A program made the position numbers and the translations under genes. From the NCBI RefSeq assembly GCF_004362825.1, contig NZ_SNXZ01000006.1, positions 1 through 64,000 of the forward strand: DNA of 64,000 bases, read 5' to 3'. The notes beneath the pieces are model-generated. The model made no database searches and was not told the origin of the DNA. It saw nothing but the letters and a program-made list of their open reading frames with translations. Positions 27,031 through 36,058 of the stretch are shown piece by piece; positions within the stretch are counted from its first letter, which is position 1, and every line of letters starts with the position of its first letter. Source of the DNA: Labedaea rhizosphaerae (GTDB lineage: Bacteria > Actinomycetota > Actinomycetes > Mycobacteriales > Pseudonocardiaceae).

Positions 27031-27777
27031 TCAGGTGGGCAGGATCTGGAAAATCAGGCCGGCCAGGATGCCGCCGACGAGCGGGCCGGCGACCGGCACC
27101 CAGGAGTAGTCCCACTCGGGGCTGCCCTTGCCGCGGATGGGCAGCACGGCGTAGGCGATGCGCGGGCCCAGGTCACGGGCCGGGTTGATCGCGTAACCGG
27201 TCGGGCCACCCAGCGAGGTACCGACGACCAACACGACGAACGCCACGCCCGCGTAGCCGAGCGCGCCGTTGCCGAAGGACGGGATGCCGTCCGAGCCGAC
27301 CTTCACGCCGGGGCTCAGCAGGATCCAGAACACCAGCACGAAGGTGCCGATGACCTCGGTGACGAAGTTCCACGGCAGGTTGCGCACGGTCGGGCCGGTG
27401 CAGAAGATGCCGCGGGTGTTCGCGGGCTCGTCGTGGGTGTCGAACTGCAGCTTGTACGCGAGCCAGCACAACGTGGCGCCGAGGAACGCCCCCAGGAATT
27501 CACCTATCAGGTATGCCGGGACGTAGGCCCAGCCGAAGTTGGAGTGCCCGGTCGAGATCAAGCCGATGGTCACGGCCGGGTTCAGGTGCGCCCCGGTGGG
27601 GTTGGCGATGCTCGCGCCCACGAACACCGCGAACGCCCAACCCACCGTGATCAGCAGCCATCCGCCGTTGTTGCCAAGGGTGTTCTTGAGCACCACGTTG
27701 GCCACGACACCGCAACCCAGCAGGATCAAAGCCGCGGTGCCCAGGGTCTCCCAAACGATGATTTCGCCGAAGTTCAT
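27031..27777 (-). CDS. glpF: Glycerol uptake facilitator (aquaglyceroporin)
   Basis: The 248-residue MIP-family channel has six transmembrane helices and two pore half-helices with HLNPAVT and [12 protein letters not shown]; the Asp after the second NPAR is typical of glycerol facilitators as opposed to water channels. It passes glycerol across the membrane for GlpK. The ATG with AGAGGAC upstream is preferred over a longer frame. It is divergent from glpD. Confidence 0.94.
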   Translation of the reverse strand: MNFGEIIVWETLGTAALILLGCGVVANVVLKNTLGNNGGWLLITVGWAFAVFVGASIANPTGAHLNPAVTIGLISTGHSNFGWAYVPAYLIGEFLGAFLGATLCWLAYKLQFDTHDEPANTRGIFCTGPTVRNLPWNFVTEVIGTFVLVFWILLSPGVKVGSDGIPSFGNGALGYAGVAFVVLVVGTSLGGPTGYAINPARDLGPRIAYAVLPIRGKGSPEWDYSWVPVAGPLVGGILAGLIFQILPT

Positions 27778-28009
27778 GTCCGTCCTCTCCCGCCACAAGG
27801 CGATATAAGGCACGGGACGGCCACCGCTTCGGCCTGACGGGGCTGGCGGCGGTGCCTACCCTGAGTCAGCCGGACGGTACCCAGATTCTTGGTTAACTGT
27901 CCACGGCTGGAAGTCCCGGATGATCGTTGCGACCGCGCCCACCACCCGAAACGGGCGCACTCCGGGTAGCGTTGTCGGTGTCCGGTTCCGTGAGGTCGAG
28001 GAGGCGATC
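27778..28009. promoter_or_regulatory. Divergent glpF/glpD regulatory region
   Basis: A minus-strand TATATC (27802-27807) is a candidate -10 for glpF. An imperfect inverted repeat, GGACGGT (27872-27878) with ACTGTCC (27896-27902), flanks a GGTTAAC stretch and could bind an IclR/GylR-type glycerol regulator, which is absent from the window. Confidence 0.35.
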
Positions 28010-29788
28010 GTGCCACCGCGCAAGCCGAATGGGGGCCGGTCCGACGGTTCCACTGTGGACGCGACGGCCGACTACGGCCGTGCGGGCAAGCTCGGCGAGG
28101 CCGAACGGGCGACCGCCTGGCAGCGTCTGGCGTCGGAAACCTTCGACGTGGTGGTCATCGGCGGTGGCGTCGTCGGGTGCGGTGCGGCCCTGGACGCCGC
28201 CACGAGGGGCCTGCGGGTCGCCCTGGTGGAGGCGCGCGACCTGGCGTCGGGCACGTCGAGCCGGTCCAGCAAGCTCTTCCACGGCGGGCTGCGCTACCTC
28301 GAACAGCTGGAGTTCGGCCTGGTCCGCGAGGCCCTGCACGAGCGTGAGCTGATGCTCACGCGCATCGCCCCGCACCTGGTCAAGCCGGTCAGCTTCCTGT
28401 ACCCGCTGACCCACCGCGTGTGGGAGCGCCCGTACACCGCGGCCGGTCTGTTCCTCTACGACACGATGGGCGGCGCCCGCTCGGTGCCCGGCCAGAAACA
28501 CCTGACCAGGGCCGGCGCGATGCGCATGGTGCCCGCCCTCAAGCGCGGCGCGCTGATCGGCGGCATCCGCTACTACGACGCCCAGGCCGACGACGCCCGC
28601 CACACCATGAACGTCGCCCGCACGGCCGCCCACTACGGCGCCGTGGTCCGCACGTCCACTCAGGTGGTCCGCTTCATCCGCGAGGCCGACCGCGTGTCGG
28701 GTGTGCGCGTGCGCGACGTCGAGACCGGCGACGAGGTCGACGTGCAGGCGGGCGTGGTCATCAACGCCACCGGCGTCTGGACCGACGAGTTGCAGCGGCT
28801 CTCGGGCTCGCGTGGCCGGTTCCGGGTGCGGGCGAGCAAGGGCGTGCACATCGTGGTGCCGCGCGACCGGATCGTGGCCGAGTCCGGGCTGATCCTGCGC
28901 ACCGAGAAGTCGGTGCTGTTCGTCATCCCGTGGCGCAACCACTGGATCGTGGGCACCACCGACACGGACTGGAACCTGGATCTGGCGCACCCGGCCGCCA
29001 CCAAGGGCGACATCGACTACATCCTCGACCACGTCAATTCCGTGCTCGCGACGCCGTTGACCCATGACGACATCGAGGGCGTCTACGCGGGCCTGCGTCC
29101 CTTGCTGGCCGGGGAAAGCGAATCCTCGTCGAAGCTTTCCCGCGAACACGCGGTCGCACGGGTCGCGCCCGGCCTGGTCGCGATCGCGGGCGGCAAGTAC
29201 ACGACGTACCGAGTGATGGCCGCCGACGCGGTCGACGTTGCGGCACAAGACCTTCCGGGCCGGCTGCAATCGTCCATCACGGACAAGGTGCCGCTGCTCG
29301 GCGCCGACGGGTACCACGCCCTGGTGAACCAGGTCGATCAATTGGGGGCGCGGCACGGCCTGCACCCGTACCGCGTGCGGCACTTGCTGGACCGTTATGG
29401 CGCTTTGGTGCACGAAGTGCTCGCGACGGCCGCGGACCGGCCGGAATTGCTGAAGCCGTTGACCGCCGCACCGGATTACCTGCAGGTCGAAGTCGTTTAT
29501 GCGGCGAGCCACGAAGGTGCTTTGCACCTGGAGGACGTGCTCGCCCGGCGGACCCGGATCTCCATCGAATACCCGCACCGCGGGGTGGACTGCGCCGAGC
29601 AGGTCGCCGAGCTGGCCGGGGCGGTGCTGGGCTGGGACCAGGAGACCCGGACCCGGGAAGTGGAGATCTACCTGGCCCGGGTGCAGGCTGAGCGTGACTC
29701 GCAGGTCGAGCCCAACGACCAGGCGGCGGATCAGGCGCGGACCGCGGCTCCGGAGCCGCGGCCGTTGCTGCTGGACCCCGTCAGCTGA
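28010..29788 (+). CDS. glpD: Glycerol-3-phosphate dehydrogenase (FAD, membrane-associated)
   Basis: The 592-residue flavoenzyme oxidises glycerol-3-phosphate to dihydroxyacetone phosphate and feeds electrons to quinones. The FAD motif is VVVIGGGVVGCGAALDA; GTSSRSSKLFHGGLRYLE and GIRYYDAQADDARHT are family landmarks, and GGKYTTYRVMA lies before the C-terminal helical domain. The GTG start has GAGGAGG at 27998-28004; a longer frame adds only low-complexity sequence. Opposite orientation to glpKF gives a complete glycerol catabolic set. Confidence 0.95.
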   Translation: MPPRKPNGGRSDGSTVDATADYGRAGKLGEAERATAWQRLASETFDVVVIGGGVVGCGAALDAATRGLRVALVEARDLASGTSSRSSKLFHGGLRYLEQLEFGLVREALHERELMLTRIAPHLVKPVSFLYPLTHRVWERPYTAAGLFLYDTMGGARSVPGQKHLTRAGAMRMVPALKRGALIGGIRYYDAQADDARHTMNVARTAAHYGAVVRTSTQVVRFIREADRVSGVRVRDVETGDEVDVQAGVVINATGVWTDELQRLSGSRGRFRVRASKGVHIVVPRDRIVAESGLILRTEKSVLFVIPWRNHWIVGTTDTDWNLDLAHPAATKGDIDYILDHVNSVLATPLTHDDIEGVYAGLRPLLAGESESSSKLSREHAVARVAPGLVAIAGGKYTTYRVMAADAVDVAAQDLPGRLQSSITDKVPLLGADGYHALVNQVDQLGARHGLHPYRVRHLLDRYGALVHEVLATAADRPELLKPLTAAPDYLQVEVVYAASHEGALHLEDVLARRTRISIEYPHRGVDCAEQVAELAGAVLGWDQETRTREVEIYLARVQAERDSQVEPNDQAADQARTAAPEPRPLLLDPVS

Positions 29789-29818
29789 TTCGGCCGTTGC
29801 TGCTGGACCCGTCAGCTG
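29759..29818 (+). repeat. Tandem echo of the glpD 3' end
   Basis: The last 29 nt of glpD (29759-29787) recur at 29791-29818 with one C missing, a 32-bp period straddling the stop codon. The second copy is untranslated and frame-shifted. Confidence 0.85.
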
Positions 29819-29883
29819 GGGCTTGGCCTTCGGTCCGGGGGATATCCGTCGTTGGTCCCGGAGTTATCGGTCGTTCTTGCCGC

Positions 29884-30723
29884 TCAATGCAGGGTGGGGC
29901 GCTGCACCGGAGGTGGCTTCGGTTGTGGGTTCAGTGAAGCCTCGTGCAATTCCACCAAATGCTGCCGCAAGCGCCGGTGGTCGACCGGGGAAATGGTGAT
30001 CCACGGGTCTTCATCCTCGCTGCGGAGCTGGAGGTATCGCCCGTCCTTCGTGTCGAAGAAGCTCAGCACCCGGCCGAACCGGACGCGTTTTCCCCATTTG
30101 TCGCGGGCCGCGGCGCCGAATTGGCCCTGGCGCTGGACCGGTCCGATCATCTCGCCGAGGACGTCGGCGTCGGTCTTGCGCAGGCCCACCTTCTGCAGCT
30201 CGTCCGCCAGGTCCTCGTGCTTCACCGCCGCTTTGGCCGCGGCCTCGAAGTCCACGCTCCGCATCGTCACCGAGTGCCCGGGTCCGGCGGCCGCCTCGGG
30301 CAGCACGGACATCGCGTAGCGGGCCAGGCCGGTGGCATCGGCGCTGCTCAACGTCAGCTCGTCGCCGCTGAGCACGGCCAGCACGGCGTGCTCCTCGCGC
30401 GACGCGGCCAGCACGCGCACCCGCTTGTCCAGCCACAACCGGCCGTCGACCTCGCGCTCGGGGCGCGACAACAGGCGCAACATGGCGACGAGCTCGTCGT
30501 CGAGGTCGACCTGCCGGCCGAGGCCCTTCTTGCCGAGGGAGTCCCAGGCCTGGCGCACCAGCCGGGCCCGCTCGAGCTCCGTCTTCCCGGGGGACGGGAC
30601 CTTGAGCACGAGCGGCATCGGGCCGAGGTCGAGGTGCTGCCAGAGCACGTCGAACTCGAGCGCGGTCAGGGTGACCGGGTCAGCCGGGTCCTGGTCAGTG
30701 TCGATGGCGAAGACCGAACGCAT
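29884..30723 (-). CDS. EspG-family ESX secretion chaperone
   Basis: The 279-residue protein matches the EspG/ESX-secretion-associated family (PF14011): an opening strand FAIDTDQDP, a hydrophobic TALEFDVLWQHLDLG motif, and a C-terminal DEDPWITISPVDHRRLRQHL. EspG proteins bind PPE partners in the cytoplasm and keep them soluble for type VII export. It sits 23 bp behind the PPE-like gene on the same strand, in keeping with that role. The core ESX machinery (EccB-E, MycP) is not in this window. Confidence 0.8.
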   Translation of the reverse strand: MRSVFAIDTDQDPADPVTLTALEFDVLWQHLDLGPMPLVLKVPSPGKTELERARLVRQAWDSLGKKGLGRQVDLDDELVAMLRLLSRPEREVDGRLWLDKRVRVLAASREEHAVLAVLSGDELTLSSADATGLARYAMSVLPEAAAGPGHSVTMRSVDFEAAAKAAVKHEDLADELQKVGLRKTDADVLGEMIGPVQRQGQFGAAARDKWGKRVRFGRVLSFFDTKDGRYLQLRSEDEDPWITISPVDHRRLRQHLVELHEASLNPQPKPPPVQRPTLH

Positions 30724-30746
30724 GCGGGCCGATCATCTCCCAGCCG

Positions 30747-32294
30747 TCACCGTTCCTCGTCCTCGCCACGGCGGCCGCCGATGACGCGCTCGGGGAGCTG
30801 CACGTCCTTGCCGTCCACCGTGACCTTCTCGGTGAGCCGGACCTGCGCCTTGAAGTCCCGCCTGCGTGGCGTGCTGCCACTGCTCACCGACGACGGCGCG
30901 GCCGGCTCGGGCTCGGCGAGCCACGAACCGTTGCCGGTGCCGATGCTGCTTTCGAAGCCGCGGCGGCCGAGCAGCCGGTCGGCGCCACCGTGCCCGGCGG
31001 ACGCTCCGGTGACACCGCCGCCACCGGTGGTGCCCGAGGTCATGGTGTTGGCCGAACCCGCGGCCGCCGCCGGCGGCGGCATCTCGTTCGGGTTGAGCGC
31101 GGCCGCGGCGGGGTTGGCACTGGTGAGCCCGTGCGCGCCGGGTGCCGCGCCGTTCGGCAGGGCGCTGTTCGGGCCGCCGAGCACGCCGTTGAAGCTGCCG
31201 GCGCCATTGAGACCGCCGCCTGGACCGCCGCCGGGACCGCTGGTGAACTCGATCCCGCTGACCGGGCCGCTGGTGCCCGGCATGGAGGTGCGGCCGGGGA
31301 TGTTGTTGGCCCGCCTGCTCTCCTCGCGGTCGTAGCCGAGGCCGGGCAGCAGCGGGCTGCTGTAGCCGCCGGTCGGGCGGCCGCCGCTGCTGGGCTCCGG
31401 GACCGTGGTGGAGCGGCCGGGGCCGCTGTCGCCGCCCCAGCCGGCGCCGGAGGACGACGTGCCGCCGCCACCACCGAAGCCGCCGTGGTTCCCGTTGTTC
31501 CCGTGGGGGTTGGGATTGCCGTTGCCGTTGCCGTTGCCGCCGATGATCCCGCCGAGCAGGCCGTCGATCAGACCGGACGGCGTGGTGAGGCCGATGCCGT
31601 GCCCATGGCCGTGTCCGTGCGCGTCGACCCGCGGTGTCGCGACCCGCTCGGGTGCGACGAACGTGCCCAGCGACTCCACGGTGGACTCGGTGTTGAGCTG
31701 GTAGGTGGTCATCACGTCGTGCGCGCTCTGCTCGCCCGCCGAGGCGGCCGCGTCCGGCGTCTCCTGATCACCCTGCAAGGCCAGCACCTGCATGGCCGGC
31801 GCCGCGGTCGGGTCGGGGCTCGCCGTCGGCACCTTGGTCGGTGCGGGCATGTCGGCGCGCGCCCTGGCGATGTTCTCGGCCTGGCGCTGCGTCGCGTCGC
31901 GCATCGCGCCCGCGCTCTGGCCCGCCGAGTCGGCCCAGGTGGCCAGGGTGCCCAGCCGCTCGTAGGCCACGCTCGCCGCGCCACCGCGCCAGCCGTCGGC
32001 CGAGCGGTTCAGCGCGCCACGCAGATCGGCGTCCACGTCCGCGAGCGTGAGCGCGATCTCGCTCCACCGCTGCGTAGGTAACGCCGACGCGGTGGCGCCG
32101 GGGCCGTCGTGCAGCAGCTTGTAGAGCTCGTCGTGCGAGTAGCCCTGCCAGCGCGCGGGGTCGAGCTTGCTCACAGTCTTGTCTGCGCCCTTGGCCGCAC
32201 CGCCGGTCAGTGCGTTCACCGTGCCACCGACCGTGCTGGTCACGGTGTTGACCACGGTGTTCACCACCGTGCCGACGAGGTTCTCGCCGCTCAC
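30747..32294 (-). CDS. PPE-like ESX substrate with long Gly/Asn/Pro-rich tail
   Basis: The 515-residue protein has an N-terminal helical region (about 40-190) with a WXG-like turn GWRGGAASVAYERL and a helical hairpin rich in Ala/Arg, as in PPE-type proteins. Residues about 225-440 are low complexity: a His-Gly run HGHGHGHG, Asn-Gly repeats, then Gly/Pro/Ser. The C-terminus is charged (RRRDFKAQVRLTEKVTVDGK). Start GTG overlaps the partner's stop (GTGA) with GGGAGG upstream. Likely an EspG-chaperoned secreted or surface protein. Confidence 0.72.
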   Translation of the reverse strand: MSGENLVGTVVNTVVNTVTSTVGGTVNALTGGAAKGADKTVSKLDPARWQGYSHDELYKLLHDGPGATASALPTQRWSEIALTLADVDADLRGALNRSADGWRGGAASVAYERLGTLATWADSAGQSAGAMRDATQRQAENIARARADMPAPTKVPTASPDPTAAPAMQVLALQGDQETPDAAASAGEQSAHDVMTTYQLNTESTVESLGTFVAPERVATPRVDAHGHGHGHGIGLTTPSGLIDGLLGGIIGGNGNGNGNPNPHGNNGNHGGFGGGGGTSSSGAGWGGDSGPGRSTTVPEPSSGGRPTGGYSSPLLPGLGYDREESRRANNIPGRTSMPGTSGPVSGIEFTSGPGGGPGGGLNGAGSFNGVLGGPNSALPNGAAPGAHGLTSANPAAAALNPNEMPPPAAAAGSANTMTSGTTGGGGVTGASAGHGGADRLLGRRGFESSIGTGNGSWLAEPEPAAPSSVSSGSTPRRRDFKAQVRLTEKVTVDGKDVQLPERVIGGRRGEDEER

Positions 32295-32743
32295 GCTTCA
32301 CCTCCCGGCTGCTGGCCGACGGTCACGCTGTTGTCCTGCTCCATCGCCTCGTACTGGTTGCTGATCGCGTCCAGCGCGGACACGGCGGCCTCCAGCTCGC
32401 TGCGGTAGGCGCGCAGCATGTCCAGCGCCGAGCCGTCCGGGTTCACCGAGTGGTTGTTGAAGATCTCGGCGGCGTCCTGGCTGATCGGGTCCTGCGCCCA
32501 CGACGACTGCCGCAGGTCGCCACCCGCCAGTTCGATCTGCCGGTCGATCTTCGTCATCGCGTCGAAGAACGACGAGCGCAGTGCGGGCACCACATCGGGG
32601 GAGACGTCCAGCCCGCTGCCGCCACCGTGCACGTTGCCGCGATCGTCATGGCTGTCGGCCTGGCCGTGCTTGCCCGCCTGATCGTGGTGCTGACCGTGGC
32701 CGGACGAGCTGCTGCCAGCGTGCCCATGAGTGCCTGGTGCCAC
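32291..32743 (-). CDS. Small helical ESX partner with His-rich N-terminus
   Basis: The 150-residue protein has a disordered first 45 residues very rich in His, Gly, Ser and Asp, then a helical hairpin: LRSSFFDAMTKIDRQIELAG, a WAQDPIS turn and a second helix RAYRSELEAAVSALDAISNQY. This is the size and shape of a PE/WXG100-type partner. It overlaps the PPE-like gene by 4 bp, as PE/PPE pairs often do. GTG with GGGAGGA upstream. Confidence 0.68.
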   Translation of the reverse strand: MAPGTHGHAGSSSSGHGQHHDQAGKHGQADSHDDRGNVHGGGSGLDVSPDVVPALRSSFFDAMTKIDRQIELAGGDLRQSSWAQDPISQDAAEIFNNHSVNPDGSALDMLRAYRSELEAAVSALDAISNQYEAMEQDNSVTVGQQPGGEA

Positions 32744-32878
32744 GCCGTCCTCCCTGCGGAAATCCTGTGGTGAGCCAACTTTAGCGGTTGCACATGCTCG
32801 GATTCGACGATTGGGTCGACATTTCCCCCACGTGCATCCGATCGGCCCACCTCACTTGTCGTGTAATTACCGCTGCGT

Positions 32879-33382
32879 TCAGTTCACGGTGACGTGCCAT
32901 TGCGTGAACTCGACGTCACCAATGGTCACCAAGGCCTGGTCGTCCCGGACAAGACCACACGACTTGGCGACATGACTGGCCGCTTGTTCACCAACCGGGT
33001 GCCGAAACCGAATCGTGACCAGATCAAGCGCGCCACGACCGAACCGAAGCACGGCACCGAGCGCCGTGGACGCGACGCCCTTGCCCCGCTCGCCGGGCAG
33101 CGTCCAGCAGTACGCCCGGGCGCCCTCGGCCTCGATCACCAGCCCGGCCTCTCCGAGCAAGCGGCCGGTGGTCGGCTCGGCCACCGCCCACGAGCACCCG
33201 CTCTCGTCGGCCCACTGCTGCGCGCGCATGCCTATGTAGACGTCGGGATCGGCCGCCTGGACCACCTGCCGAATCGATTCATCGGCGAACGCCTCGGCCA
33301 GCGCCGGACGGTCGTCGATCAGCTCGTCGGCACGCAGCCCACGCAGGTAGAACAGCCCCGCGTTGATCTCGATCGGCTCCAC
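32879..33382 (-). CDS. GNAT-family N-acetyltransferase
   Basis: The 167-residue protein has a RimJ/RimL-like GNAT fold: an EINAGLFYLRGLRADEL start, CSWAVAEPTTGRLLGEAGL, and the acetyl-CoA loop region TLPGERGKGVASTAL, with GKG as the pyrophosphate-binding turn. It probably acetylates an amino group using acetyl-CoA; target unknown. GTG with TACGGT 6 nt upstream suggests a leaderless message. Confidence 0.75.
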   Translation of the reverse strand: MEPIEINAGLFYLRGLRADELIDDRPALAEAFADESIRQVVQAADPDVYIGMRAQQWADESGCSWAVAEPTTGRLLGEAGLVIEAEGARAYCWTLPGERGKGVASTALGAVLRFGRGALDLVTIRFRHPVGEQAASHVAKSCGLVRDDQALVTIGDVEFTQWHVTVN

Positions 33383-33388
33383 AGTTGC

Positions 33389-33394
33389 ACCGTA
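33389..33394 (-). promoter_or_regulatory. -10 element of leaderless GNAT gene
   Basis: TACGGT on the minus strand ends 6 nt before GTG. Confidence 0.35.
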
Positions 33395-33422
33395 GCCGCG
33401 ACCACCGACAGCTTTGGAACGA

Positions 33423-34058
33423 TCACTCGTCGAGGTCGCGCCGGCTGCCGTGGCGGTACTGGTGGCGCATGTGCCGCATCTGGTGGCGGGTGTGGCGCTG
33501 GGCGTCGCGGATGTGCTCACGCGTCTGCCGTTGCGACTCGCGGATGGCGGAGCGGCGCCGGCGCTGCTGCTCCTGGATGGCGTGGCGCTGATCGCCCAGG
33601 ATCGCCCCGGAGATCACGGCGGCGGCCGGGATCAGCATGAAGACCCACCACACGTGGAACACCGCGAAGAACAACACAAGCGAAATGACGACCGCCAGCG
33701 GCACCATGCCCGCGGCCACCCGCTGCCCGACCGGCCGGTTGTCCCACTGCTGGGCCACCTCGGTCGTCCAGCCCCACGGCTCGCCCGGCTTCGGGTGGTC
33801 GGGGTTGAGCGGCGGCGTGGGCTGGCCGAACTGCGGAGCCTGGCGCACCGGCTGCGCGGGGCCGAAGACCGGCCGCGGATCGGGCAGGTCGGCGAAGACC
33901 TCGAGCAGCTCGCCGCGCGTCTTGGCGGCCACGACCCGCGCCGACCGCTCGCCGTATTCGTCTATGTCGAGGCGGCCCGCGCTCATGTGCTCGCCGAGCG
34001 CGGTCATCGCAGCCTCGCGCTCGGTGTCCCCCACGCGGATTTCCGCAGACTCGCTCAC
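33423..34058 (-). CDS. DUF1707 membrane protein with basic C-terminal helix
   Basis: The 211-residue protein opens with a DUF1707 domain (about 1-60: IRVGDTEREAAMTALGEHMS and RLDIDEYGERSARVVAAKTR), has a Pro-rich linker, then two transmembrane helices near AAGMVPLAVVISLVLFFAVF and WWVFMLIPAAAVISGAIL. The last 50 residues are a highly charged helix rich in Arg, Gln and His with regularly spaced RQ/RH pairs, probably cytoplasmic and possibly nucleic-acid or lipid binding. GTG is preceded by TAGGAT 7 nt upstream. Confidence 0.75.
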   Translation of the reverse strand: MSESAEIRVGDTEREAAMTALGEHMSAGRLDIDEYGERSARVVAAKTRGELLEVFADLPDPRPVFGPAQPVRQAPQFGQPTPPLNPDHPKPGEPWGWTTEVAQQWDNRPVGQRVAAGMVPLAVVISLVLFFAVFHVWWVFMLIPAAAVISGAILGDQRHAIQEQQRRRRSAIRESQRQTREHIRDAQRHTRHQMRHMRHQYRHGSRRDLDE

Positions 34059-34065
34059 GGCATCG

Positions 34066-34071
34066 ATCCTA
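34066..34071 (-). promoter_or_regulatory. -10 element of leaderless DUF1707 gene
   Basis: TAGGAT on the minus strand ends 7 nt before GTG. Confidence 0.4.
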
Positions 34072-34097
34072 CTGGTCAGAACCGACTTCCGGACCTC

Positions 34098-34139
34098 AGT
34101 CCTTGAGCTCGCCCAGTCCTAGTCCTTCAGCTCGCACAG
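34098..34139 (-). repeat. Tandem echo of the acyl-CoA carboxylase alpha 3' end
   Basis: The 19-nt segment at 34121-34139, covering the last codons of the biotin carboxylase gene, recurs at 34098-34116 with two changes, a 23-bp period. The echo lies beyond the stop and is out of frame. Confidence 0.8.
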
Positions 34140-35906
34140 GACCGTGCCCTGGGTGACCGTTTCGCCCGACCCGACGGACAGACCCGTGACCGTCCCCGCC
34201 TTGTGCGCGGTGACCGGGTTCTCCATCTTCATGGCCTCGAGCACGACGATCAGCTCGCCGGCCTGGACGGTCTGGCCGTCCTCCACCGCGATCTTGACGA
34301 TCGTGCCCTGCATGGGCGCGGTGACCGCGTCCCCGGACGCCGCCGCGGCACCCTTGCCGCCCGCACGCTTGCGCGGCTTGGCCTTGGCGCCCCCGGCCGC
34401 GGGCCCGGCGCCGACCGCACCGACGGCCAGGTTGCCCGGCAGCGACACCTCCAGGCGCCGACCGCCGACCTCGACGACCACGTTCTGCCGCGGCTCTTCC
34501 TCGTCGCCCTCGGCGGGCACGGCGGTGAACGGCTCGATCCGGTTGTCGAACTCGGTCTCGATCCAGCGCGTGTGCACCGAGAACGTCTCGCCGTCACCGA
34601 CGAACGCGGGGTCGCGGACCACCACGCGGTGGAACGGCAGCACGGTCGCCATGCCCTCGACGACCATCTCGTCGAGCGCGCGCCGGGACCGGGCCAGGGC
34701 CTCCTCGCGGCTCTCGCCGCTGACGATCACCTTGGCCAGCAACGAGTCGAACTGCCCGCCGATGACGCTGCCGGACTCGACGCCCGCGTCCACCCGGACG
34801 CCGGGGCCGTCGGGCACCACGAACCTGGTGACCGTGCCGGGCGCGGGCAGGAAGCCCCGGCCCGCGTCCTCGCCGTTGATCCGGAACTCGATGGAGTGCC
34901 CGCGCGGCGTGGGGTCCTCCTTGATCCGCAGTTCCTCGCCCGCCGCGATCCGGAACTGCTCACGCACCAGGTCCATGCCCGCGGTCTCCTCCGAGACCGG
35001 GTGCTCGACCTGCAGGCGGGTGTTGACCTCGAGGAAGGAGATCGTGCCGTCCTGGCCGACCAGGTACTCGACGGTGCCCGCGCCGGAGTAGCCGGCCTCC
35101 TTGCAGATGGCCTTGGCGGAGCTGTGGATGGTGGCGCGCTGCTCGTCGGACAGGAACGGCGCGGGCGCCTCCTCCACCAGCTTCTGGTGGCGGCGCTGCA
35201 ACGAACAGTCCCGCGTGCCGACGACGATCACGTTGCCGTGCTTGTCGGCGAGCACCTGGGCCTCGACGTGGCGCGGCTTGTCCAGGTAGCGCTCGACGAA
35301 GCACTCGCCACGGCCGAACGCGGTGACCGCCTCGCGCACCGCCGAATCGAACAGTTCCGGGATCTCCTCGATGGTGCGGGCCACCTTCAGGCCGCGGCCG
35401 CCACCGCCGAACGCCGCCTTGATCGCGACCGGCAGGCCGTGTTCCTTGGCGAACTCGACGACCTCGTCCGGCCCGTTCACCGGGTCCTTGGTGCCGGGTA
35501 CCAGCGGGGCGCCCGCACGCGTGGCGATGTGCCGGGCGGTGACCTTGTCGCCGAGGTCGCGGATGGCCTGCGGACTCGGGCCGATCCAGATCAGGTCGGC
35601 GTCGAGCACGGCCTGCGCGAAGTCGGAGTTCTCCGACAGGAAGCCGTAGCCCGGATGCACGGCGTCGGCGCCGGAGCGCTTGGCCACGTCGATCAGCTTG
35701 TCGATGGAGAGGTAGCTCTCGCCGGGGGTGTTGCCGCCCAGCGCGAAGGCGTCGTCGGCCATCCGCACGTGCGGCGCGTCCCGGTCGGGATCGGCGTAGA
35801 CGGCGACGCTGGGCAGACCGGCGTCGCGACACGCCCGGATGACCCGGACCGCGATCTCACCGCGGTTGGCAACAAGAACCTTGTGCAGCGGGGTGAGGTC
35901 CGGCAC
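34119..35906 (-). CDS. accA3: Acyl-CoA carboxylase alpha subunit (biotin carboxylase + BCCP)
   Basis: The 595-residue protein joins a biotin carboxylase (about 5-450) to a biotinyl carrier domain. ATP-grasp landmarks are [15 protein letters not shown], the Gly loop [24 protein letters not shown] and the EFRINGED region. A Lys/Ala-rich linker leads to EAMKMENP with biotinylated Lys560. It carboxylates biotin with bicarbonate and ATP for several AccD subunits (acetyl- or propionyl-CoA). GTG with GAGGAGG upstream. BirA and AccD/AccE lie 12 kb away, beyond an accessory stretch. The symbol follows actinobacterial usage. Confidence 0.92.
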   Translation of the reverse strand: MPDLTPLHKVLVANRGEIAVRVIRACRDAGLPSVAVYADPDRDAPHVRMADDAFALGGNTPGESYLSIDKLIDVAKRSGADAVHPGYGFLSENSDFAQAVLDADLIWIGPSPQAIRDLGDKVTARHIATRAGAPLVPGTKDPVNGPDEVVEFAKEHGLPVAIKAAFGGGGRGLKVARTIEEIPELFDSAVREAVTAFGRGECFVERYLDKPRHVEAQVLADKHGNVIVVGTRDCSLQRRHQKLVEEAPAPFLSDEQRATIHSSAKAICKEAGYSGAGTVEYLVGQDGTISFLEVNTRLQVEHPVSEETAGMDLVREQFRIAAGEELRIKEDPTPRGHSIEFRINGEDAGRGFLPAPGTVTRFVVPDGPGVRVDAGVESGSVIGGQFDSLLAKVIVSGESREEALARSRRALDEMVVEGMATVLPFHRVVVRDPAFVGDGETFSVHTRWIETEFDNRIEPFTAVPAEGDEEEPRQNVVVEVGGRRLEVSLPGNLAVGAVGAGPAAGGAKAKPRKRAGGKGAAAASGDAVTAPMQGTIVKIAVEDGQTVQAGELIVVLEAMKMENPVTAHKAGTVTGLSVGSGETVTQGTVLCELKD

Positions 35907-36058
35907 CTATGCCTCCTCGTCGACGGCGCCCGGTAGCCGACCCGGGGCACTCTGGTGAACTAAACAAGGGGTGAACTGGTCCCGGAGTTTACGGATTGGC
36001 GAGCCATCCGGAACCGAGAGCATGCTCACGCACGAGTGGTAGTCGAGGGGAGGACACC

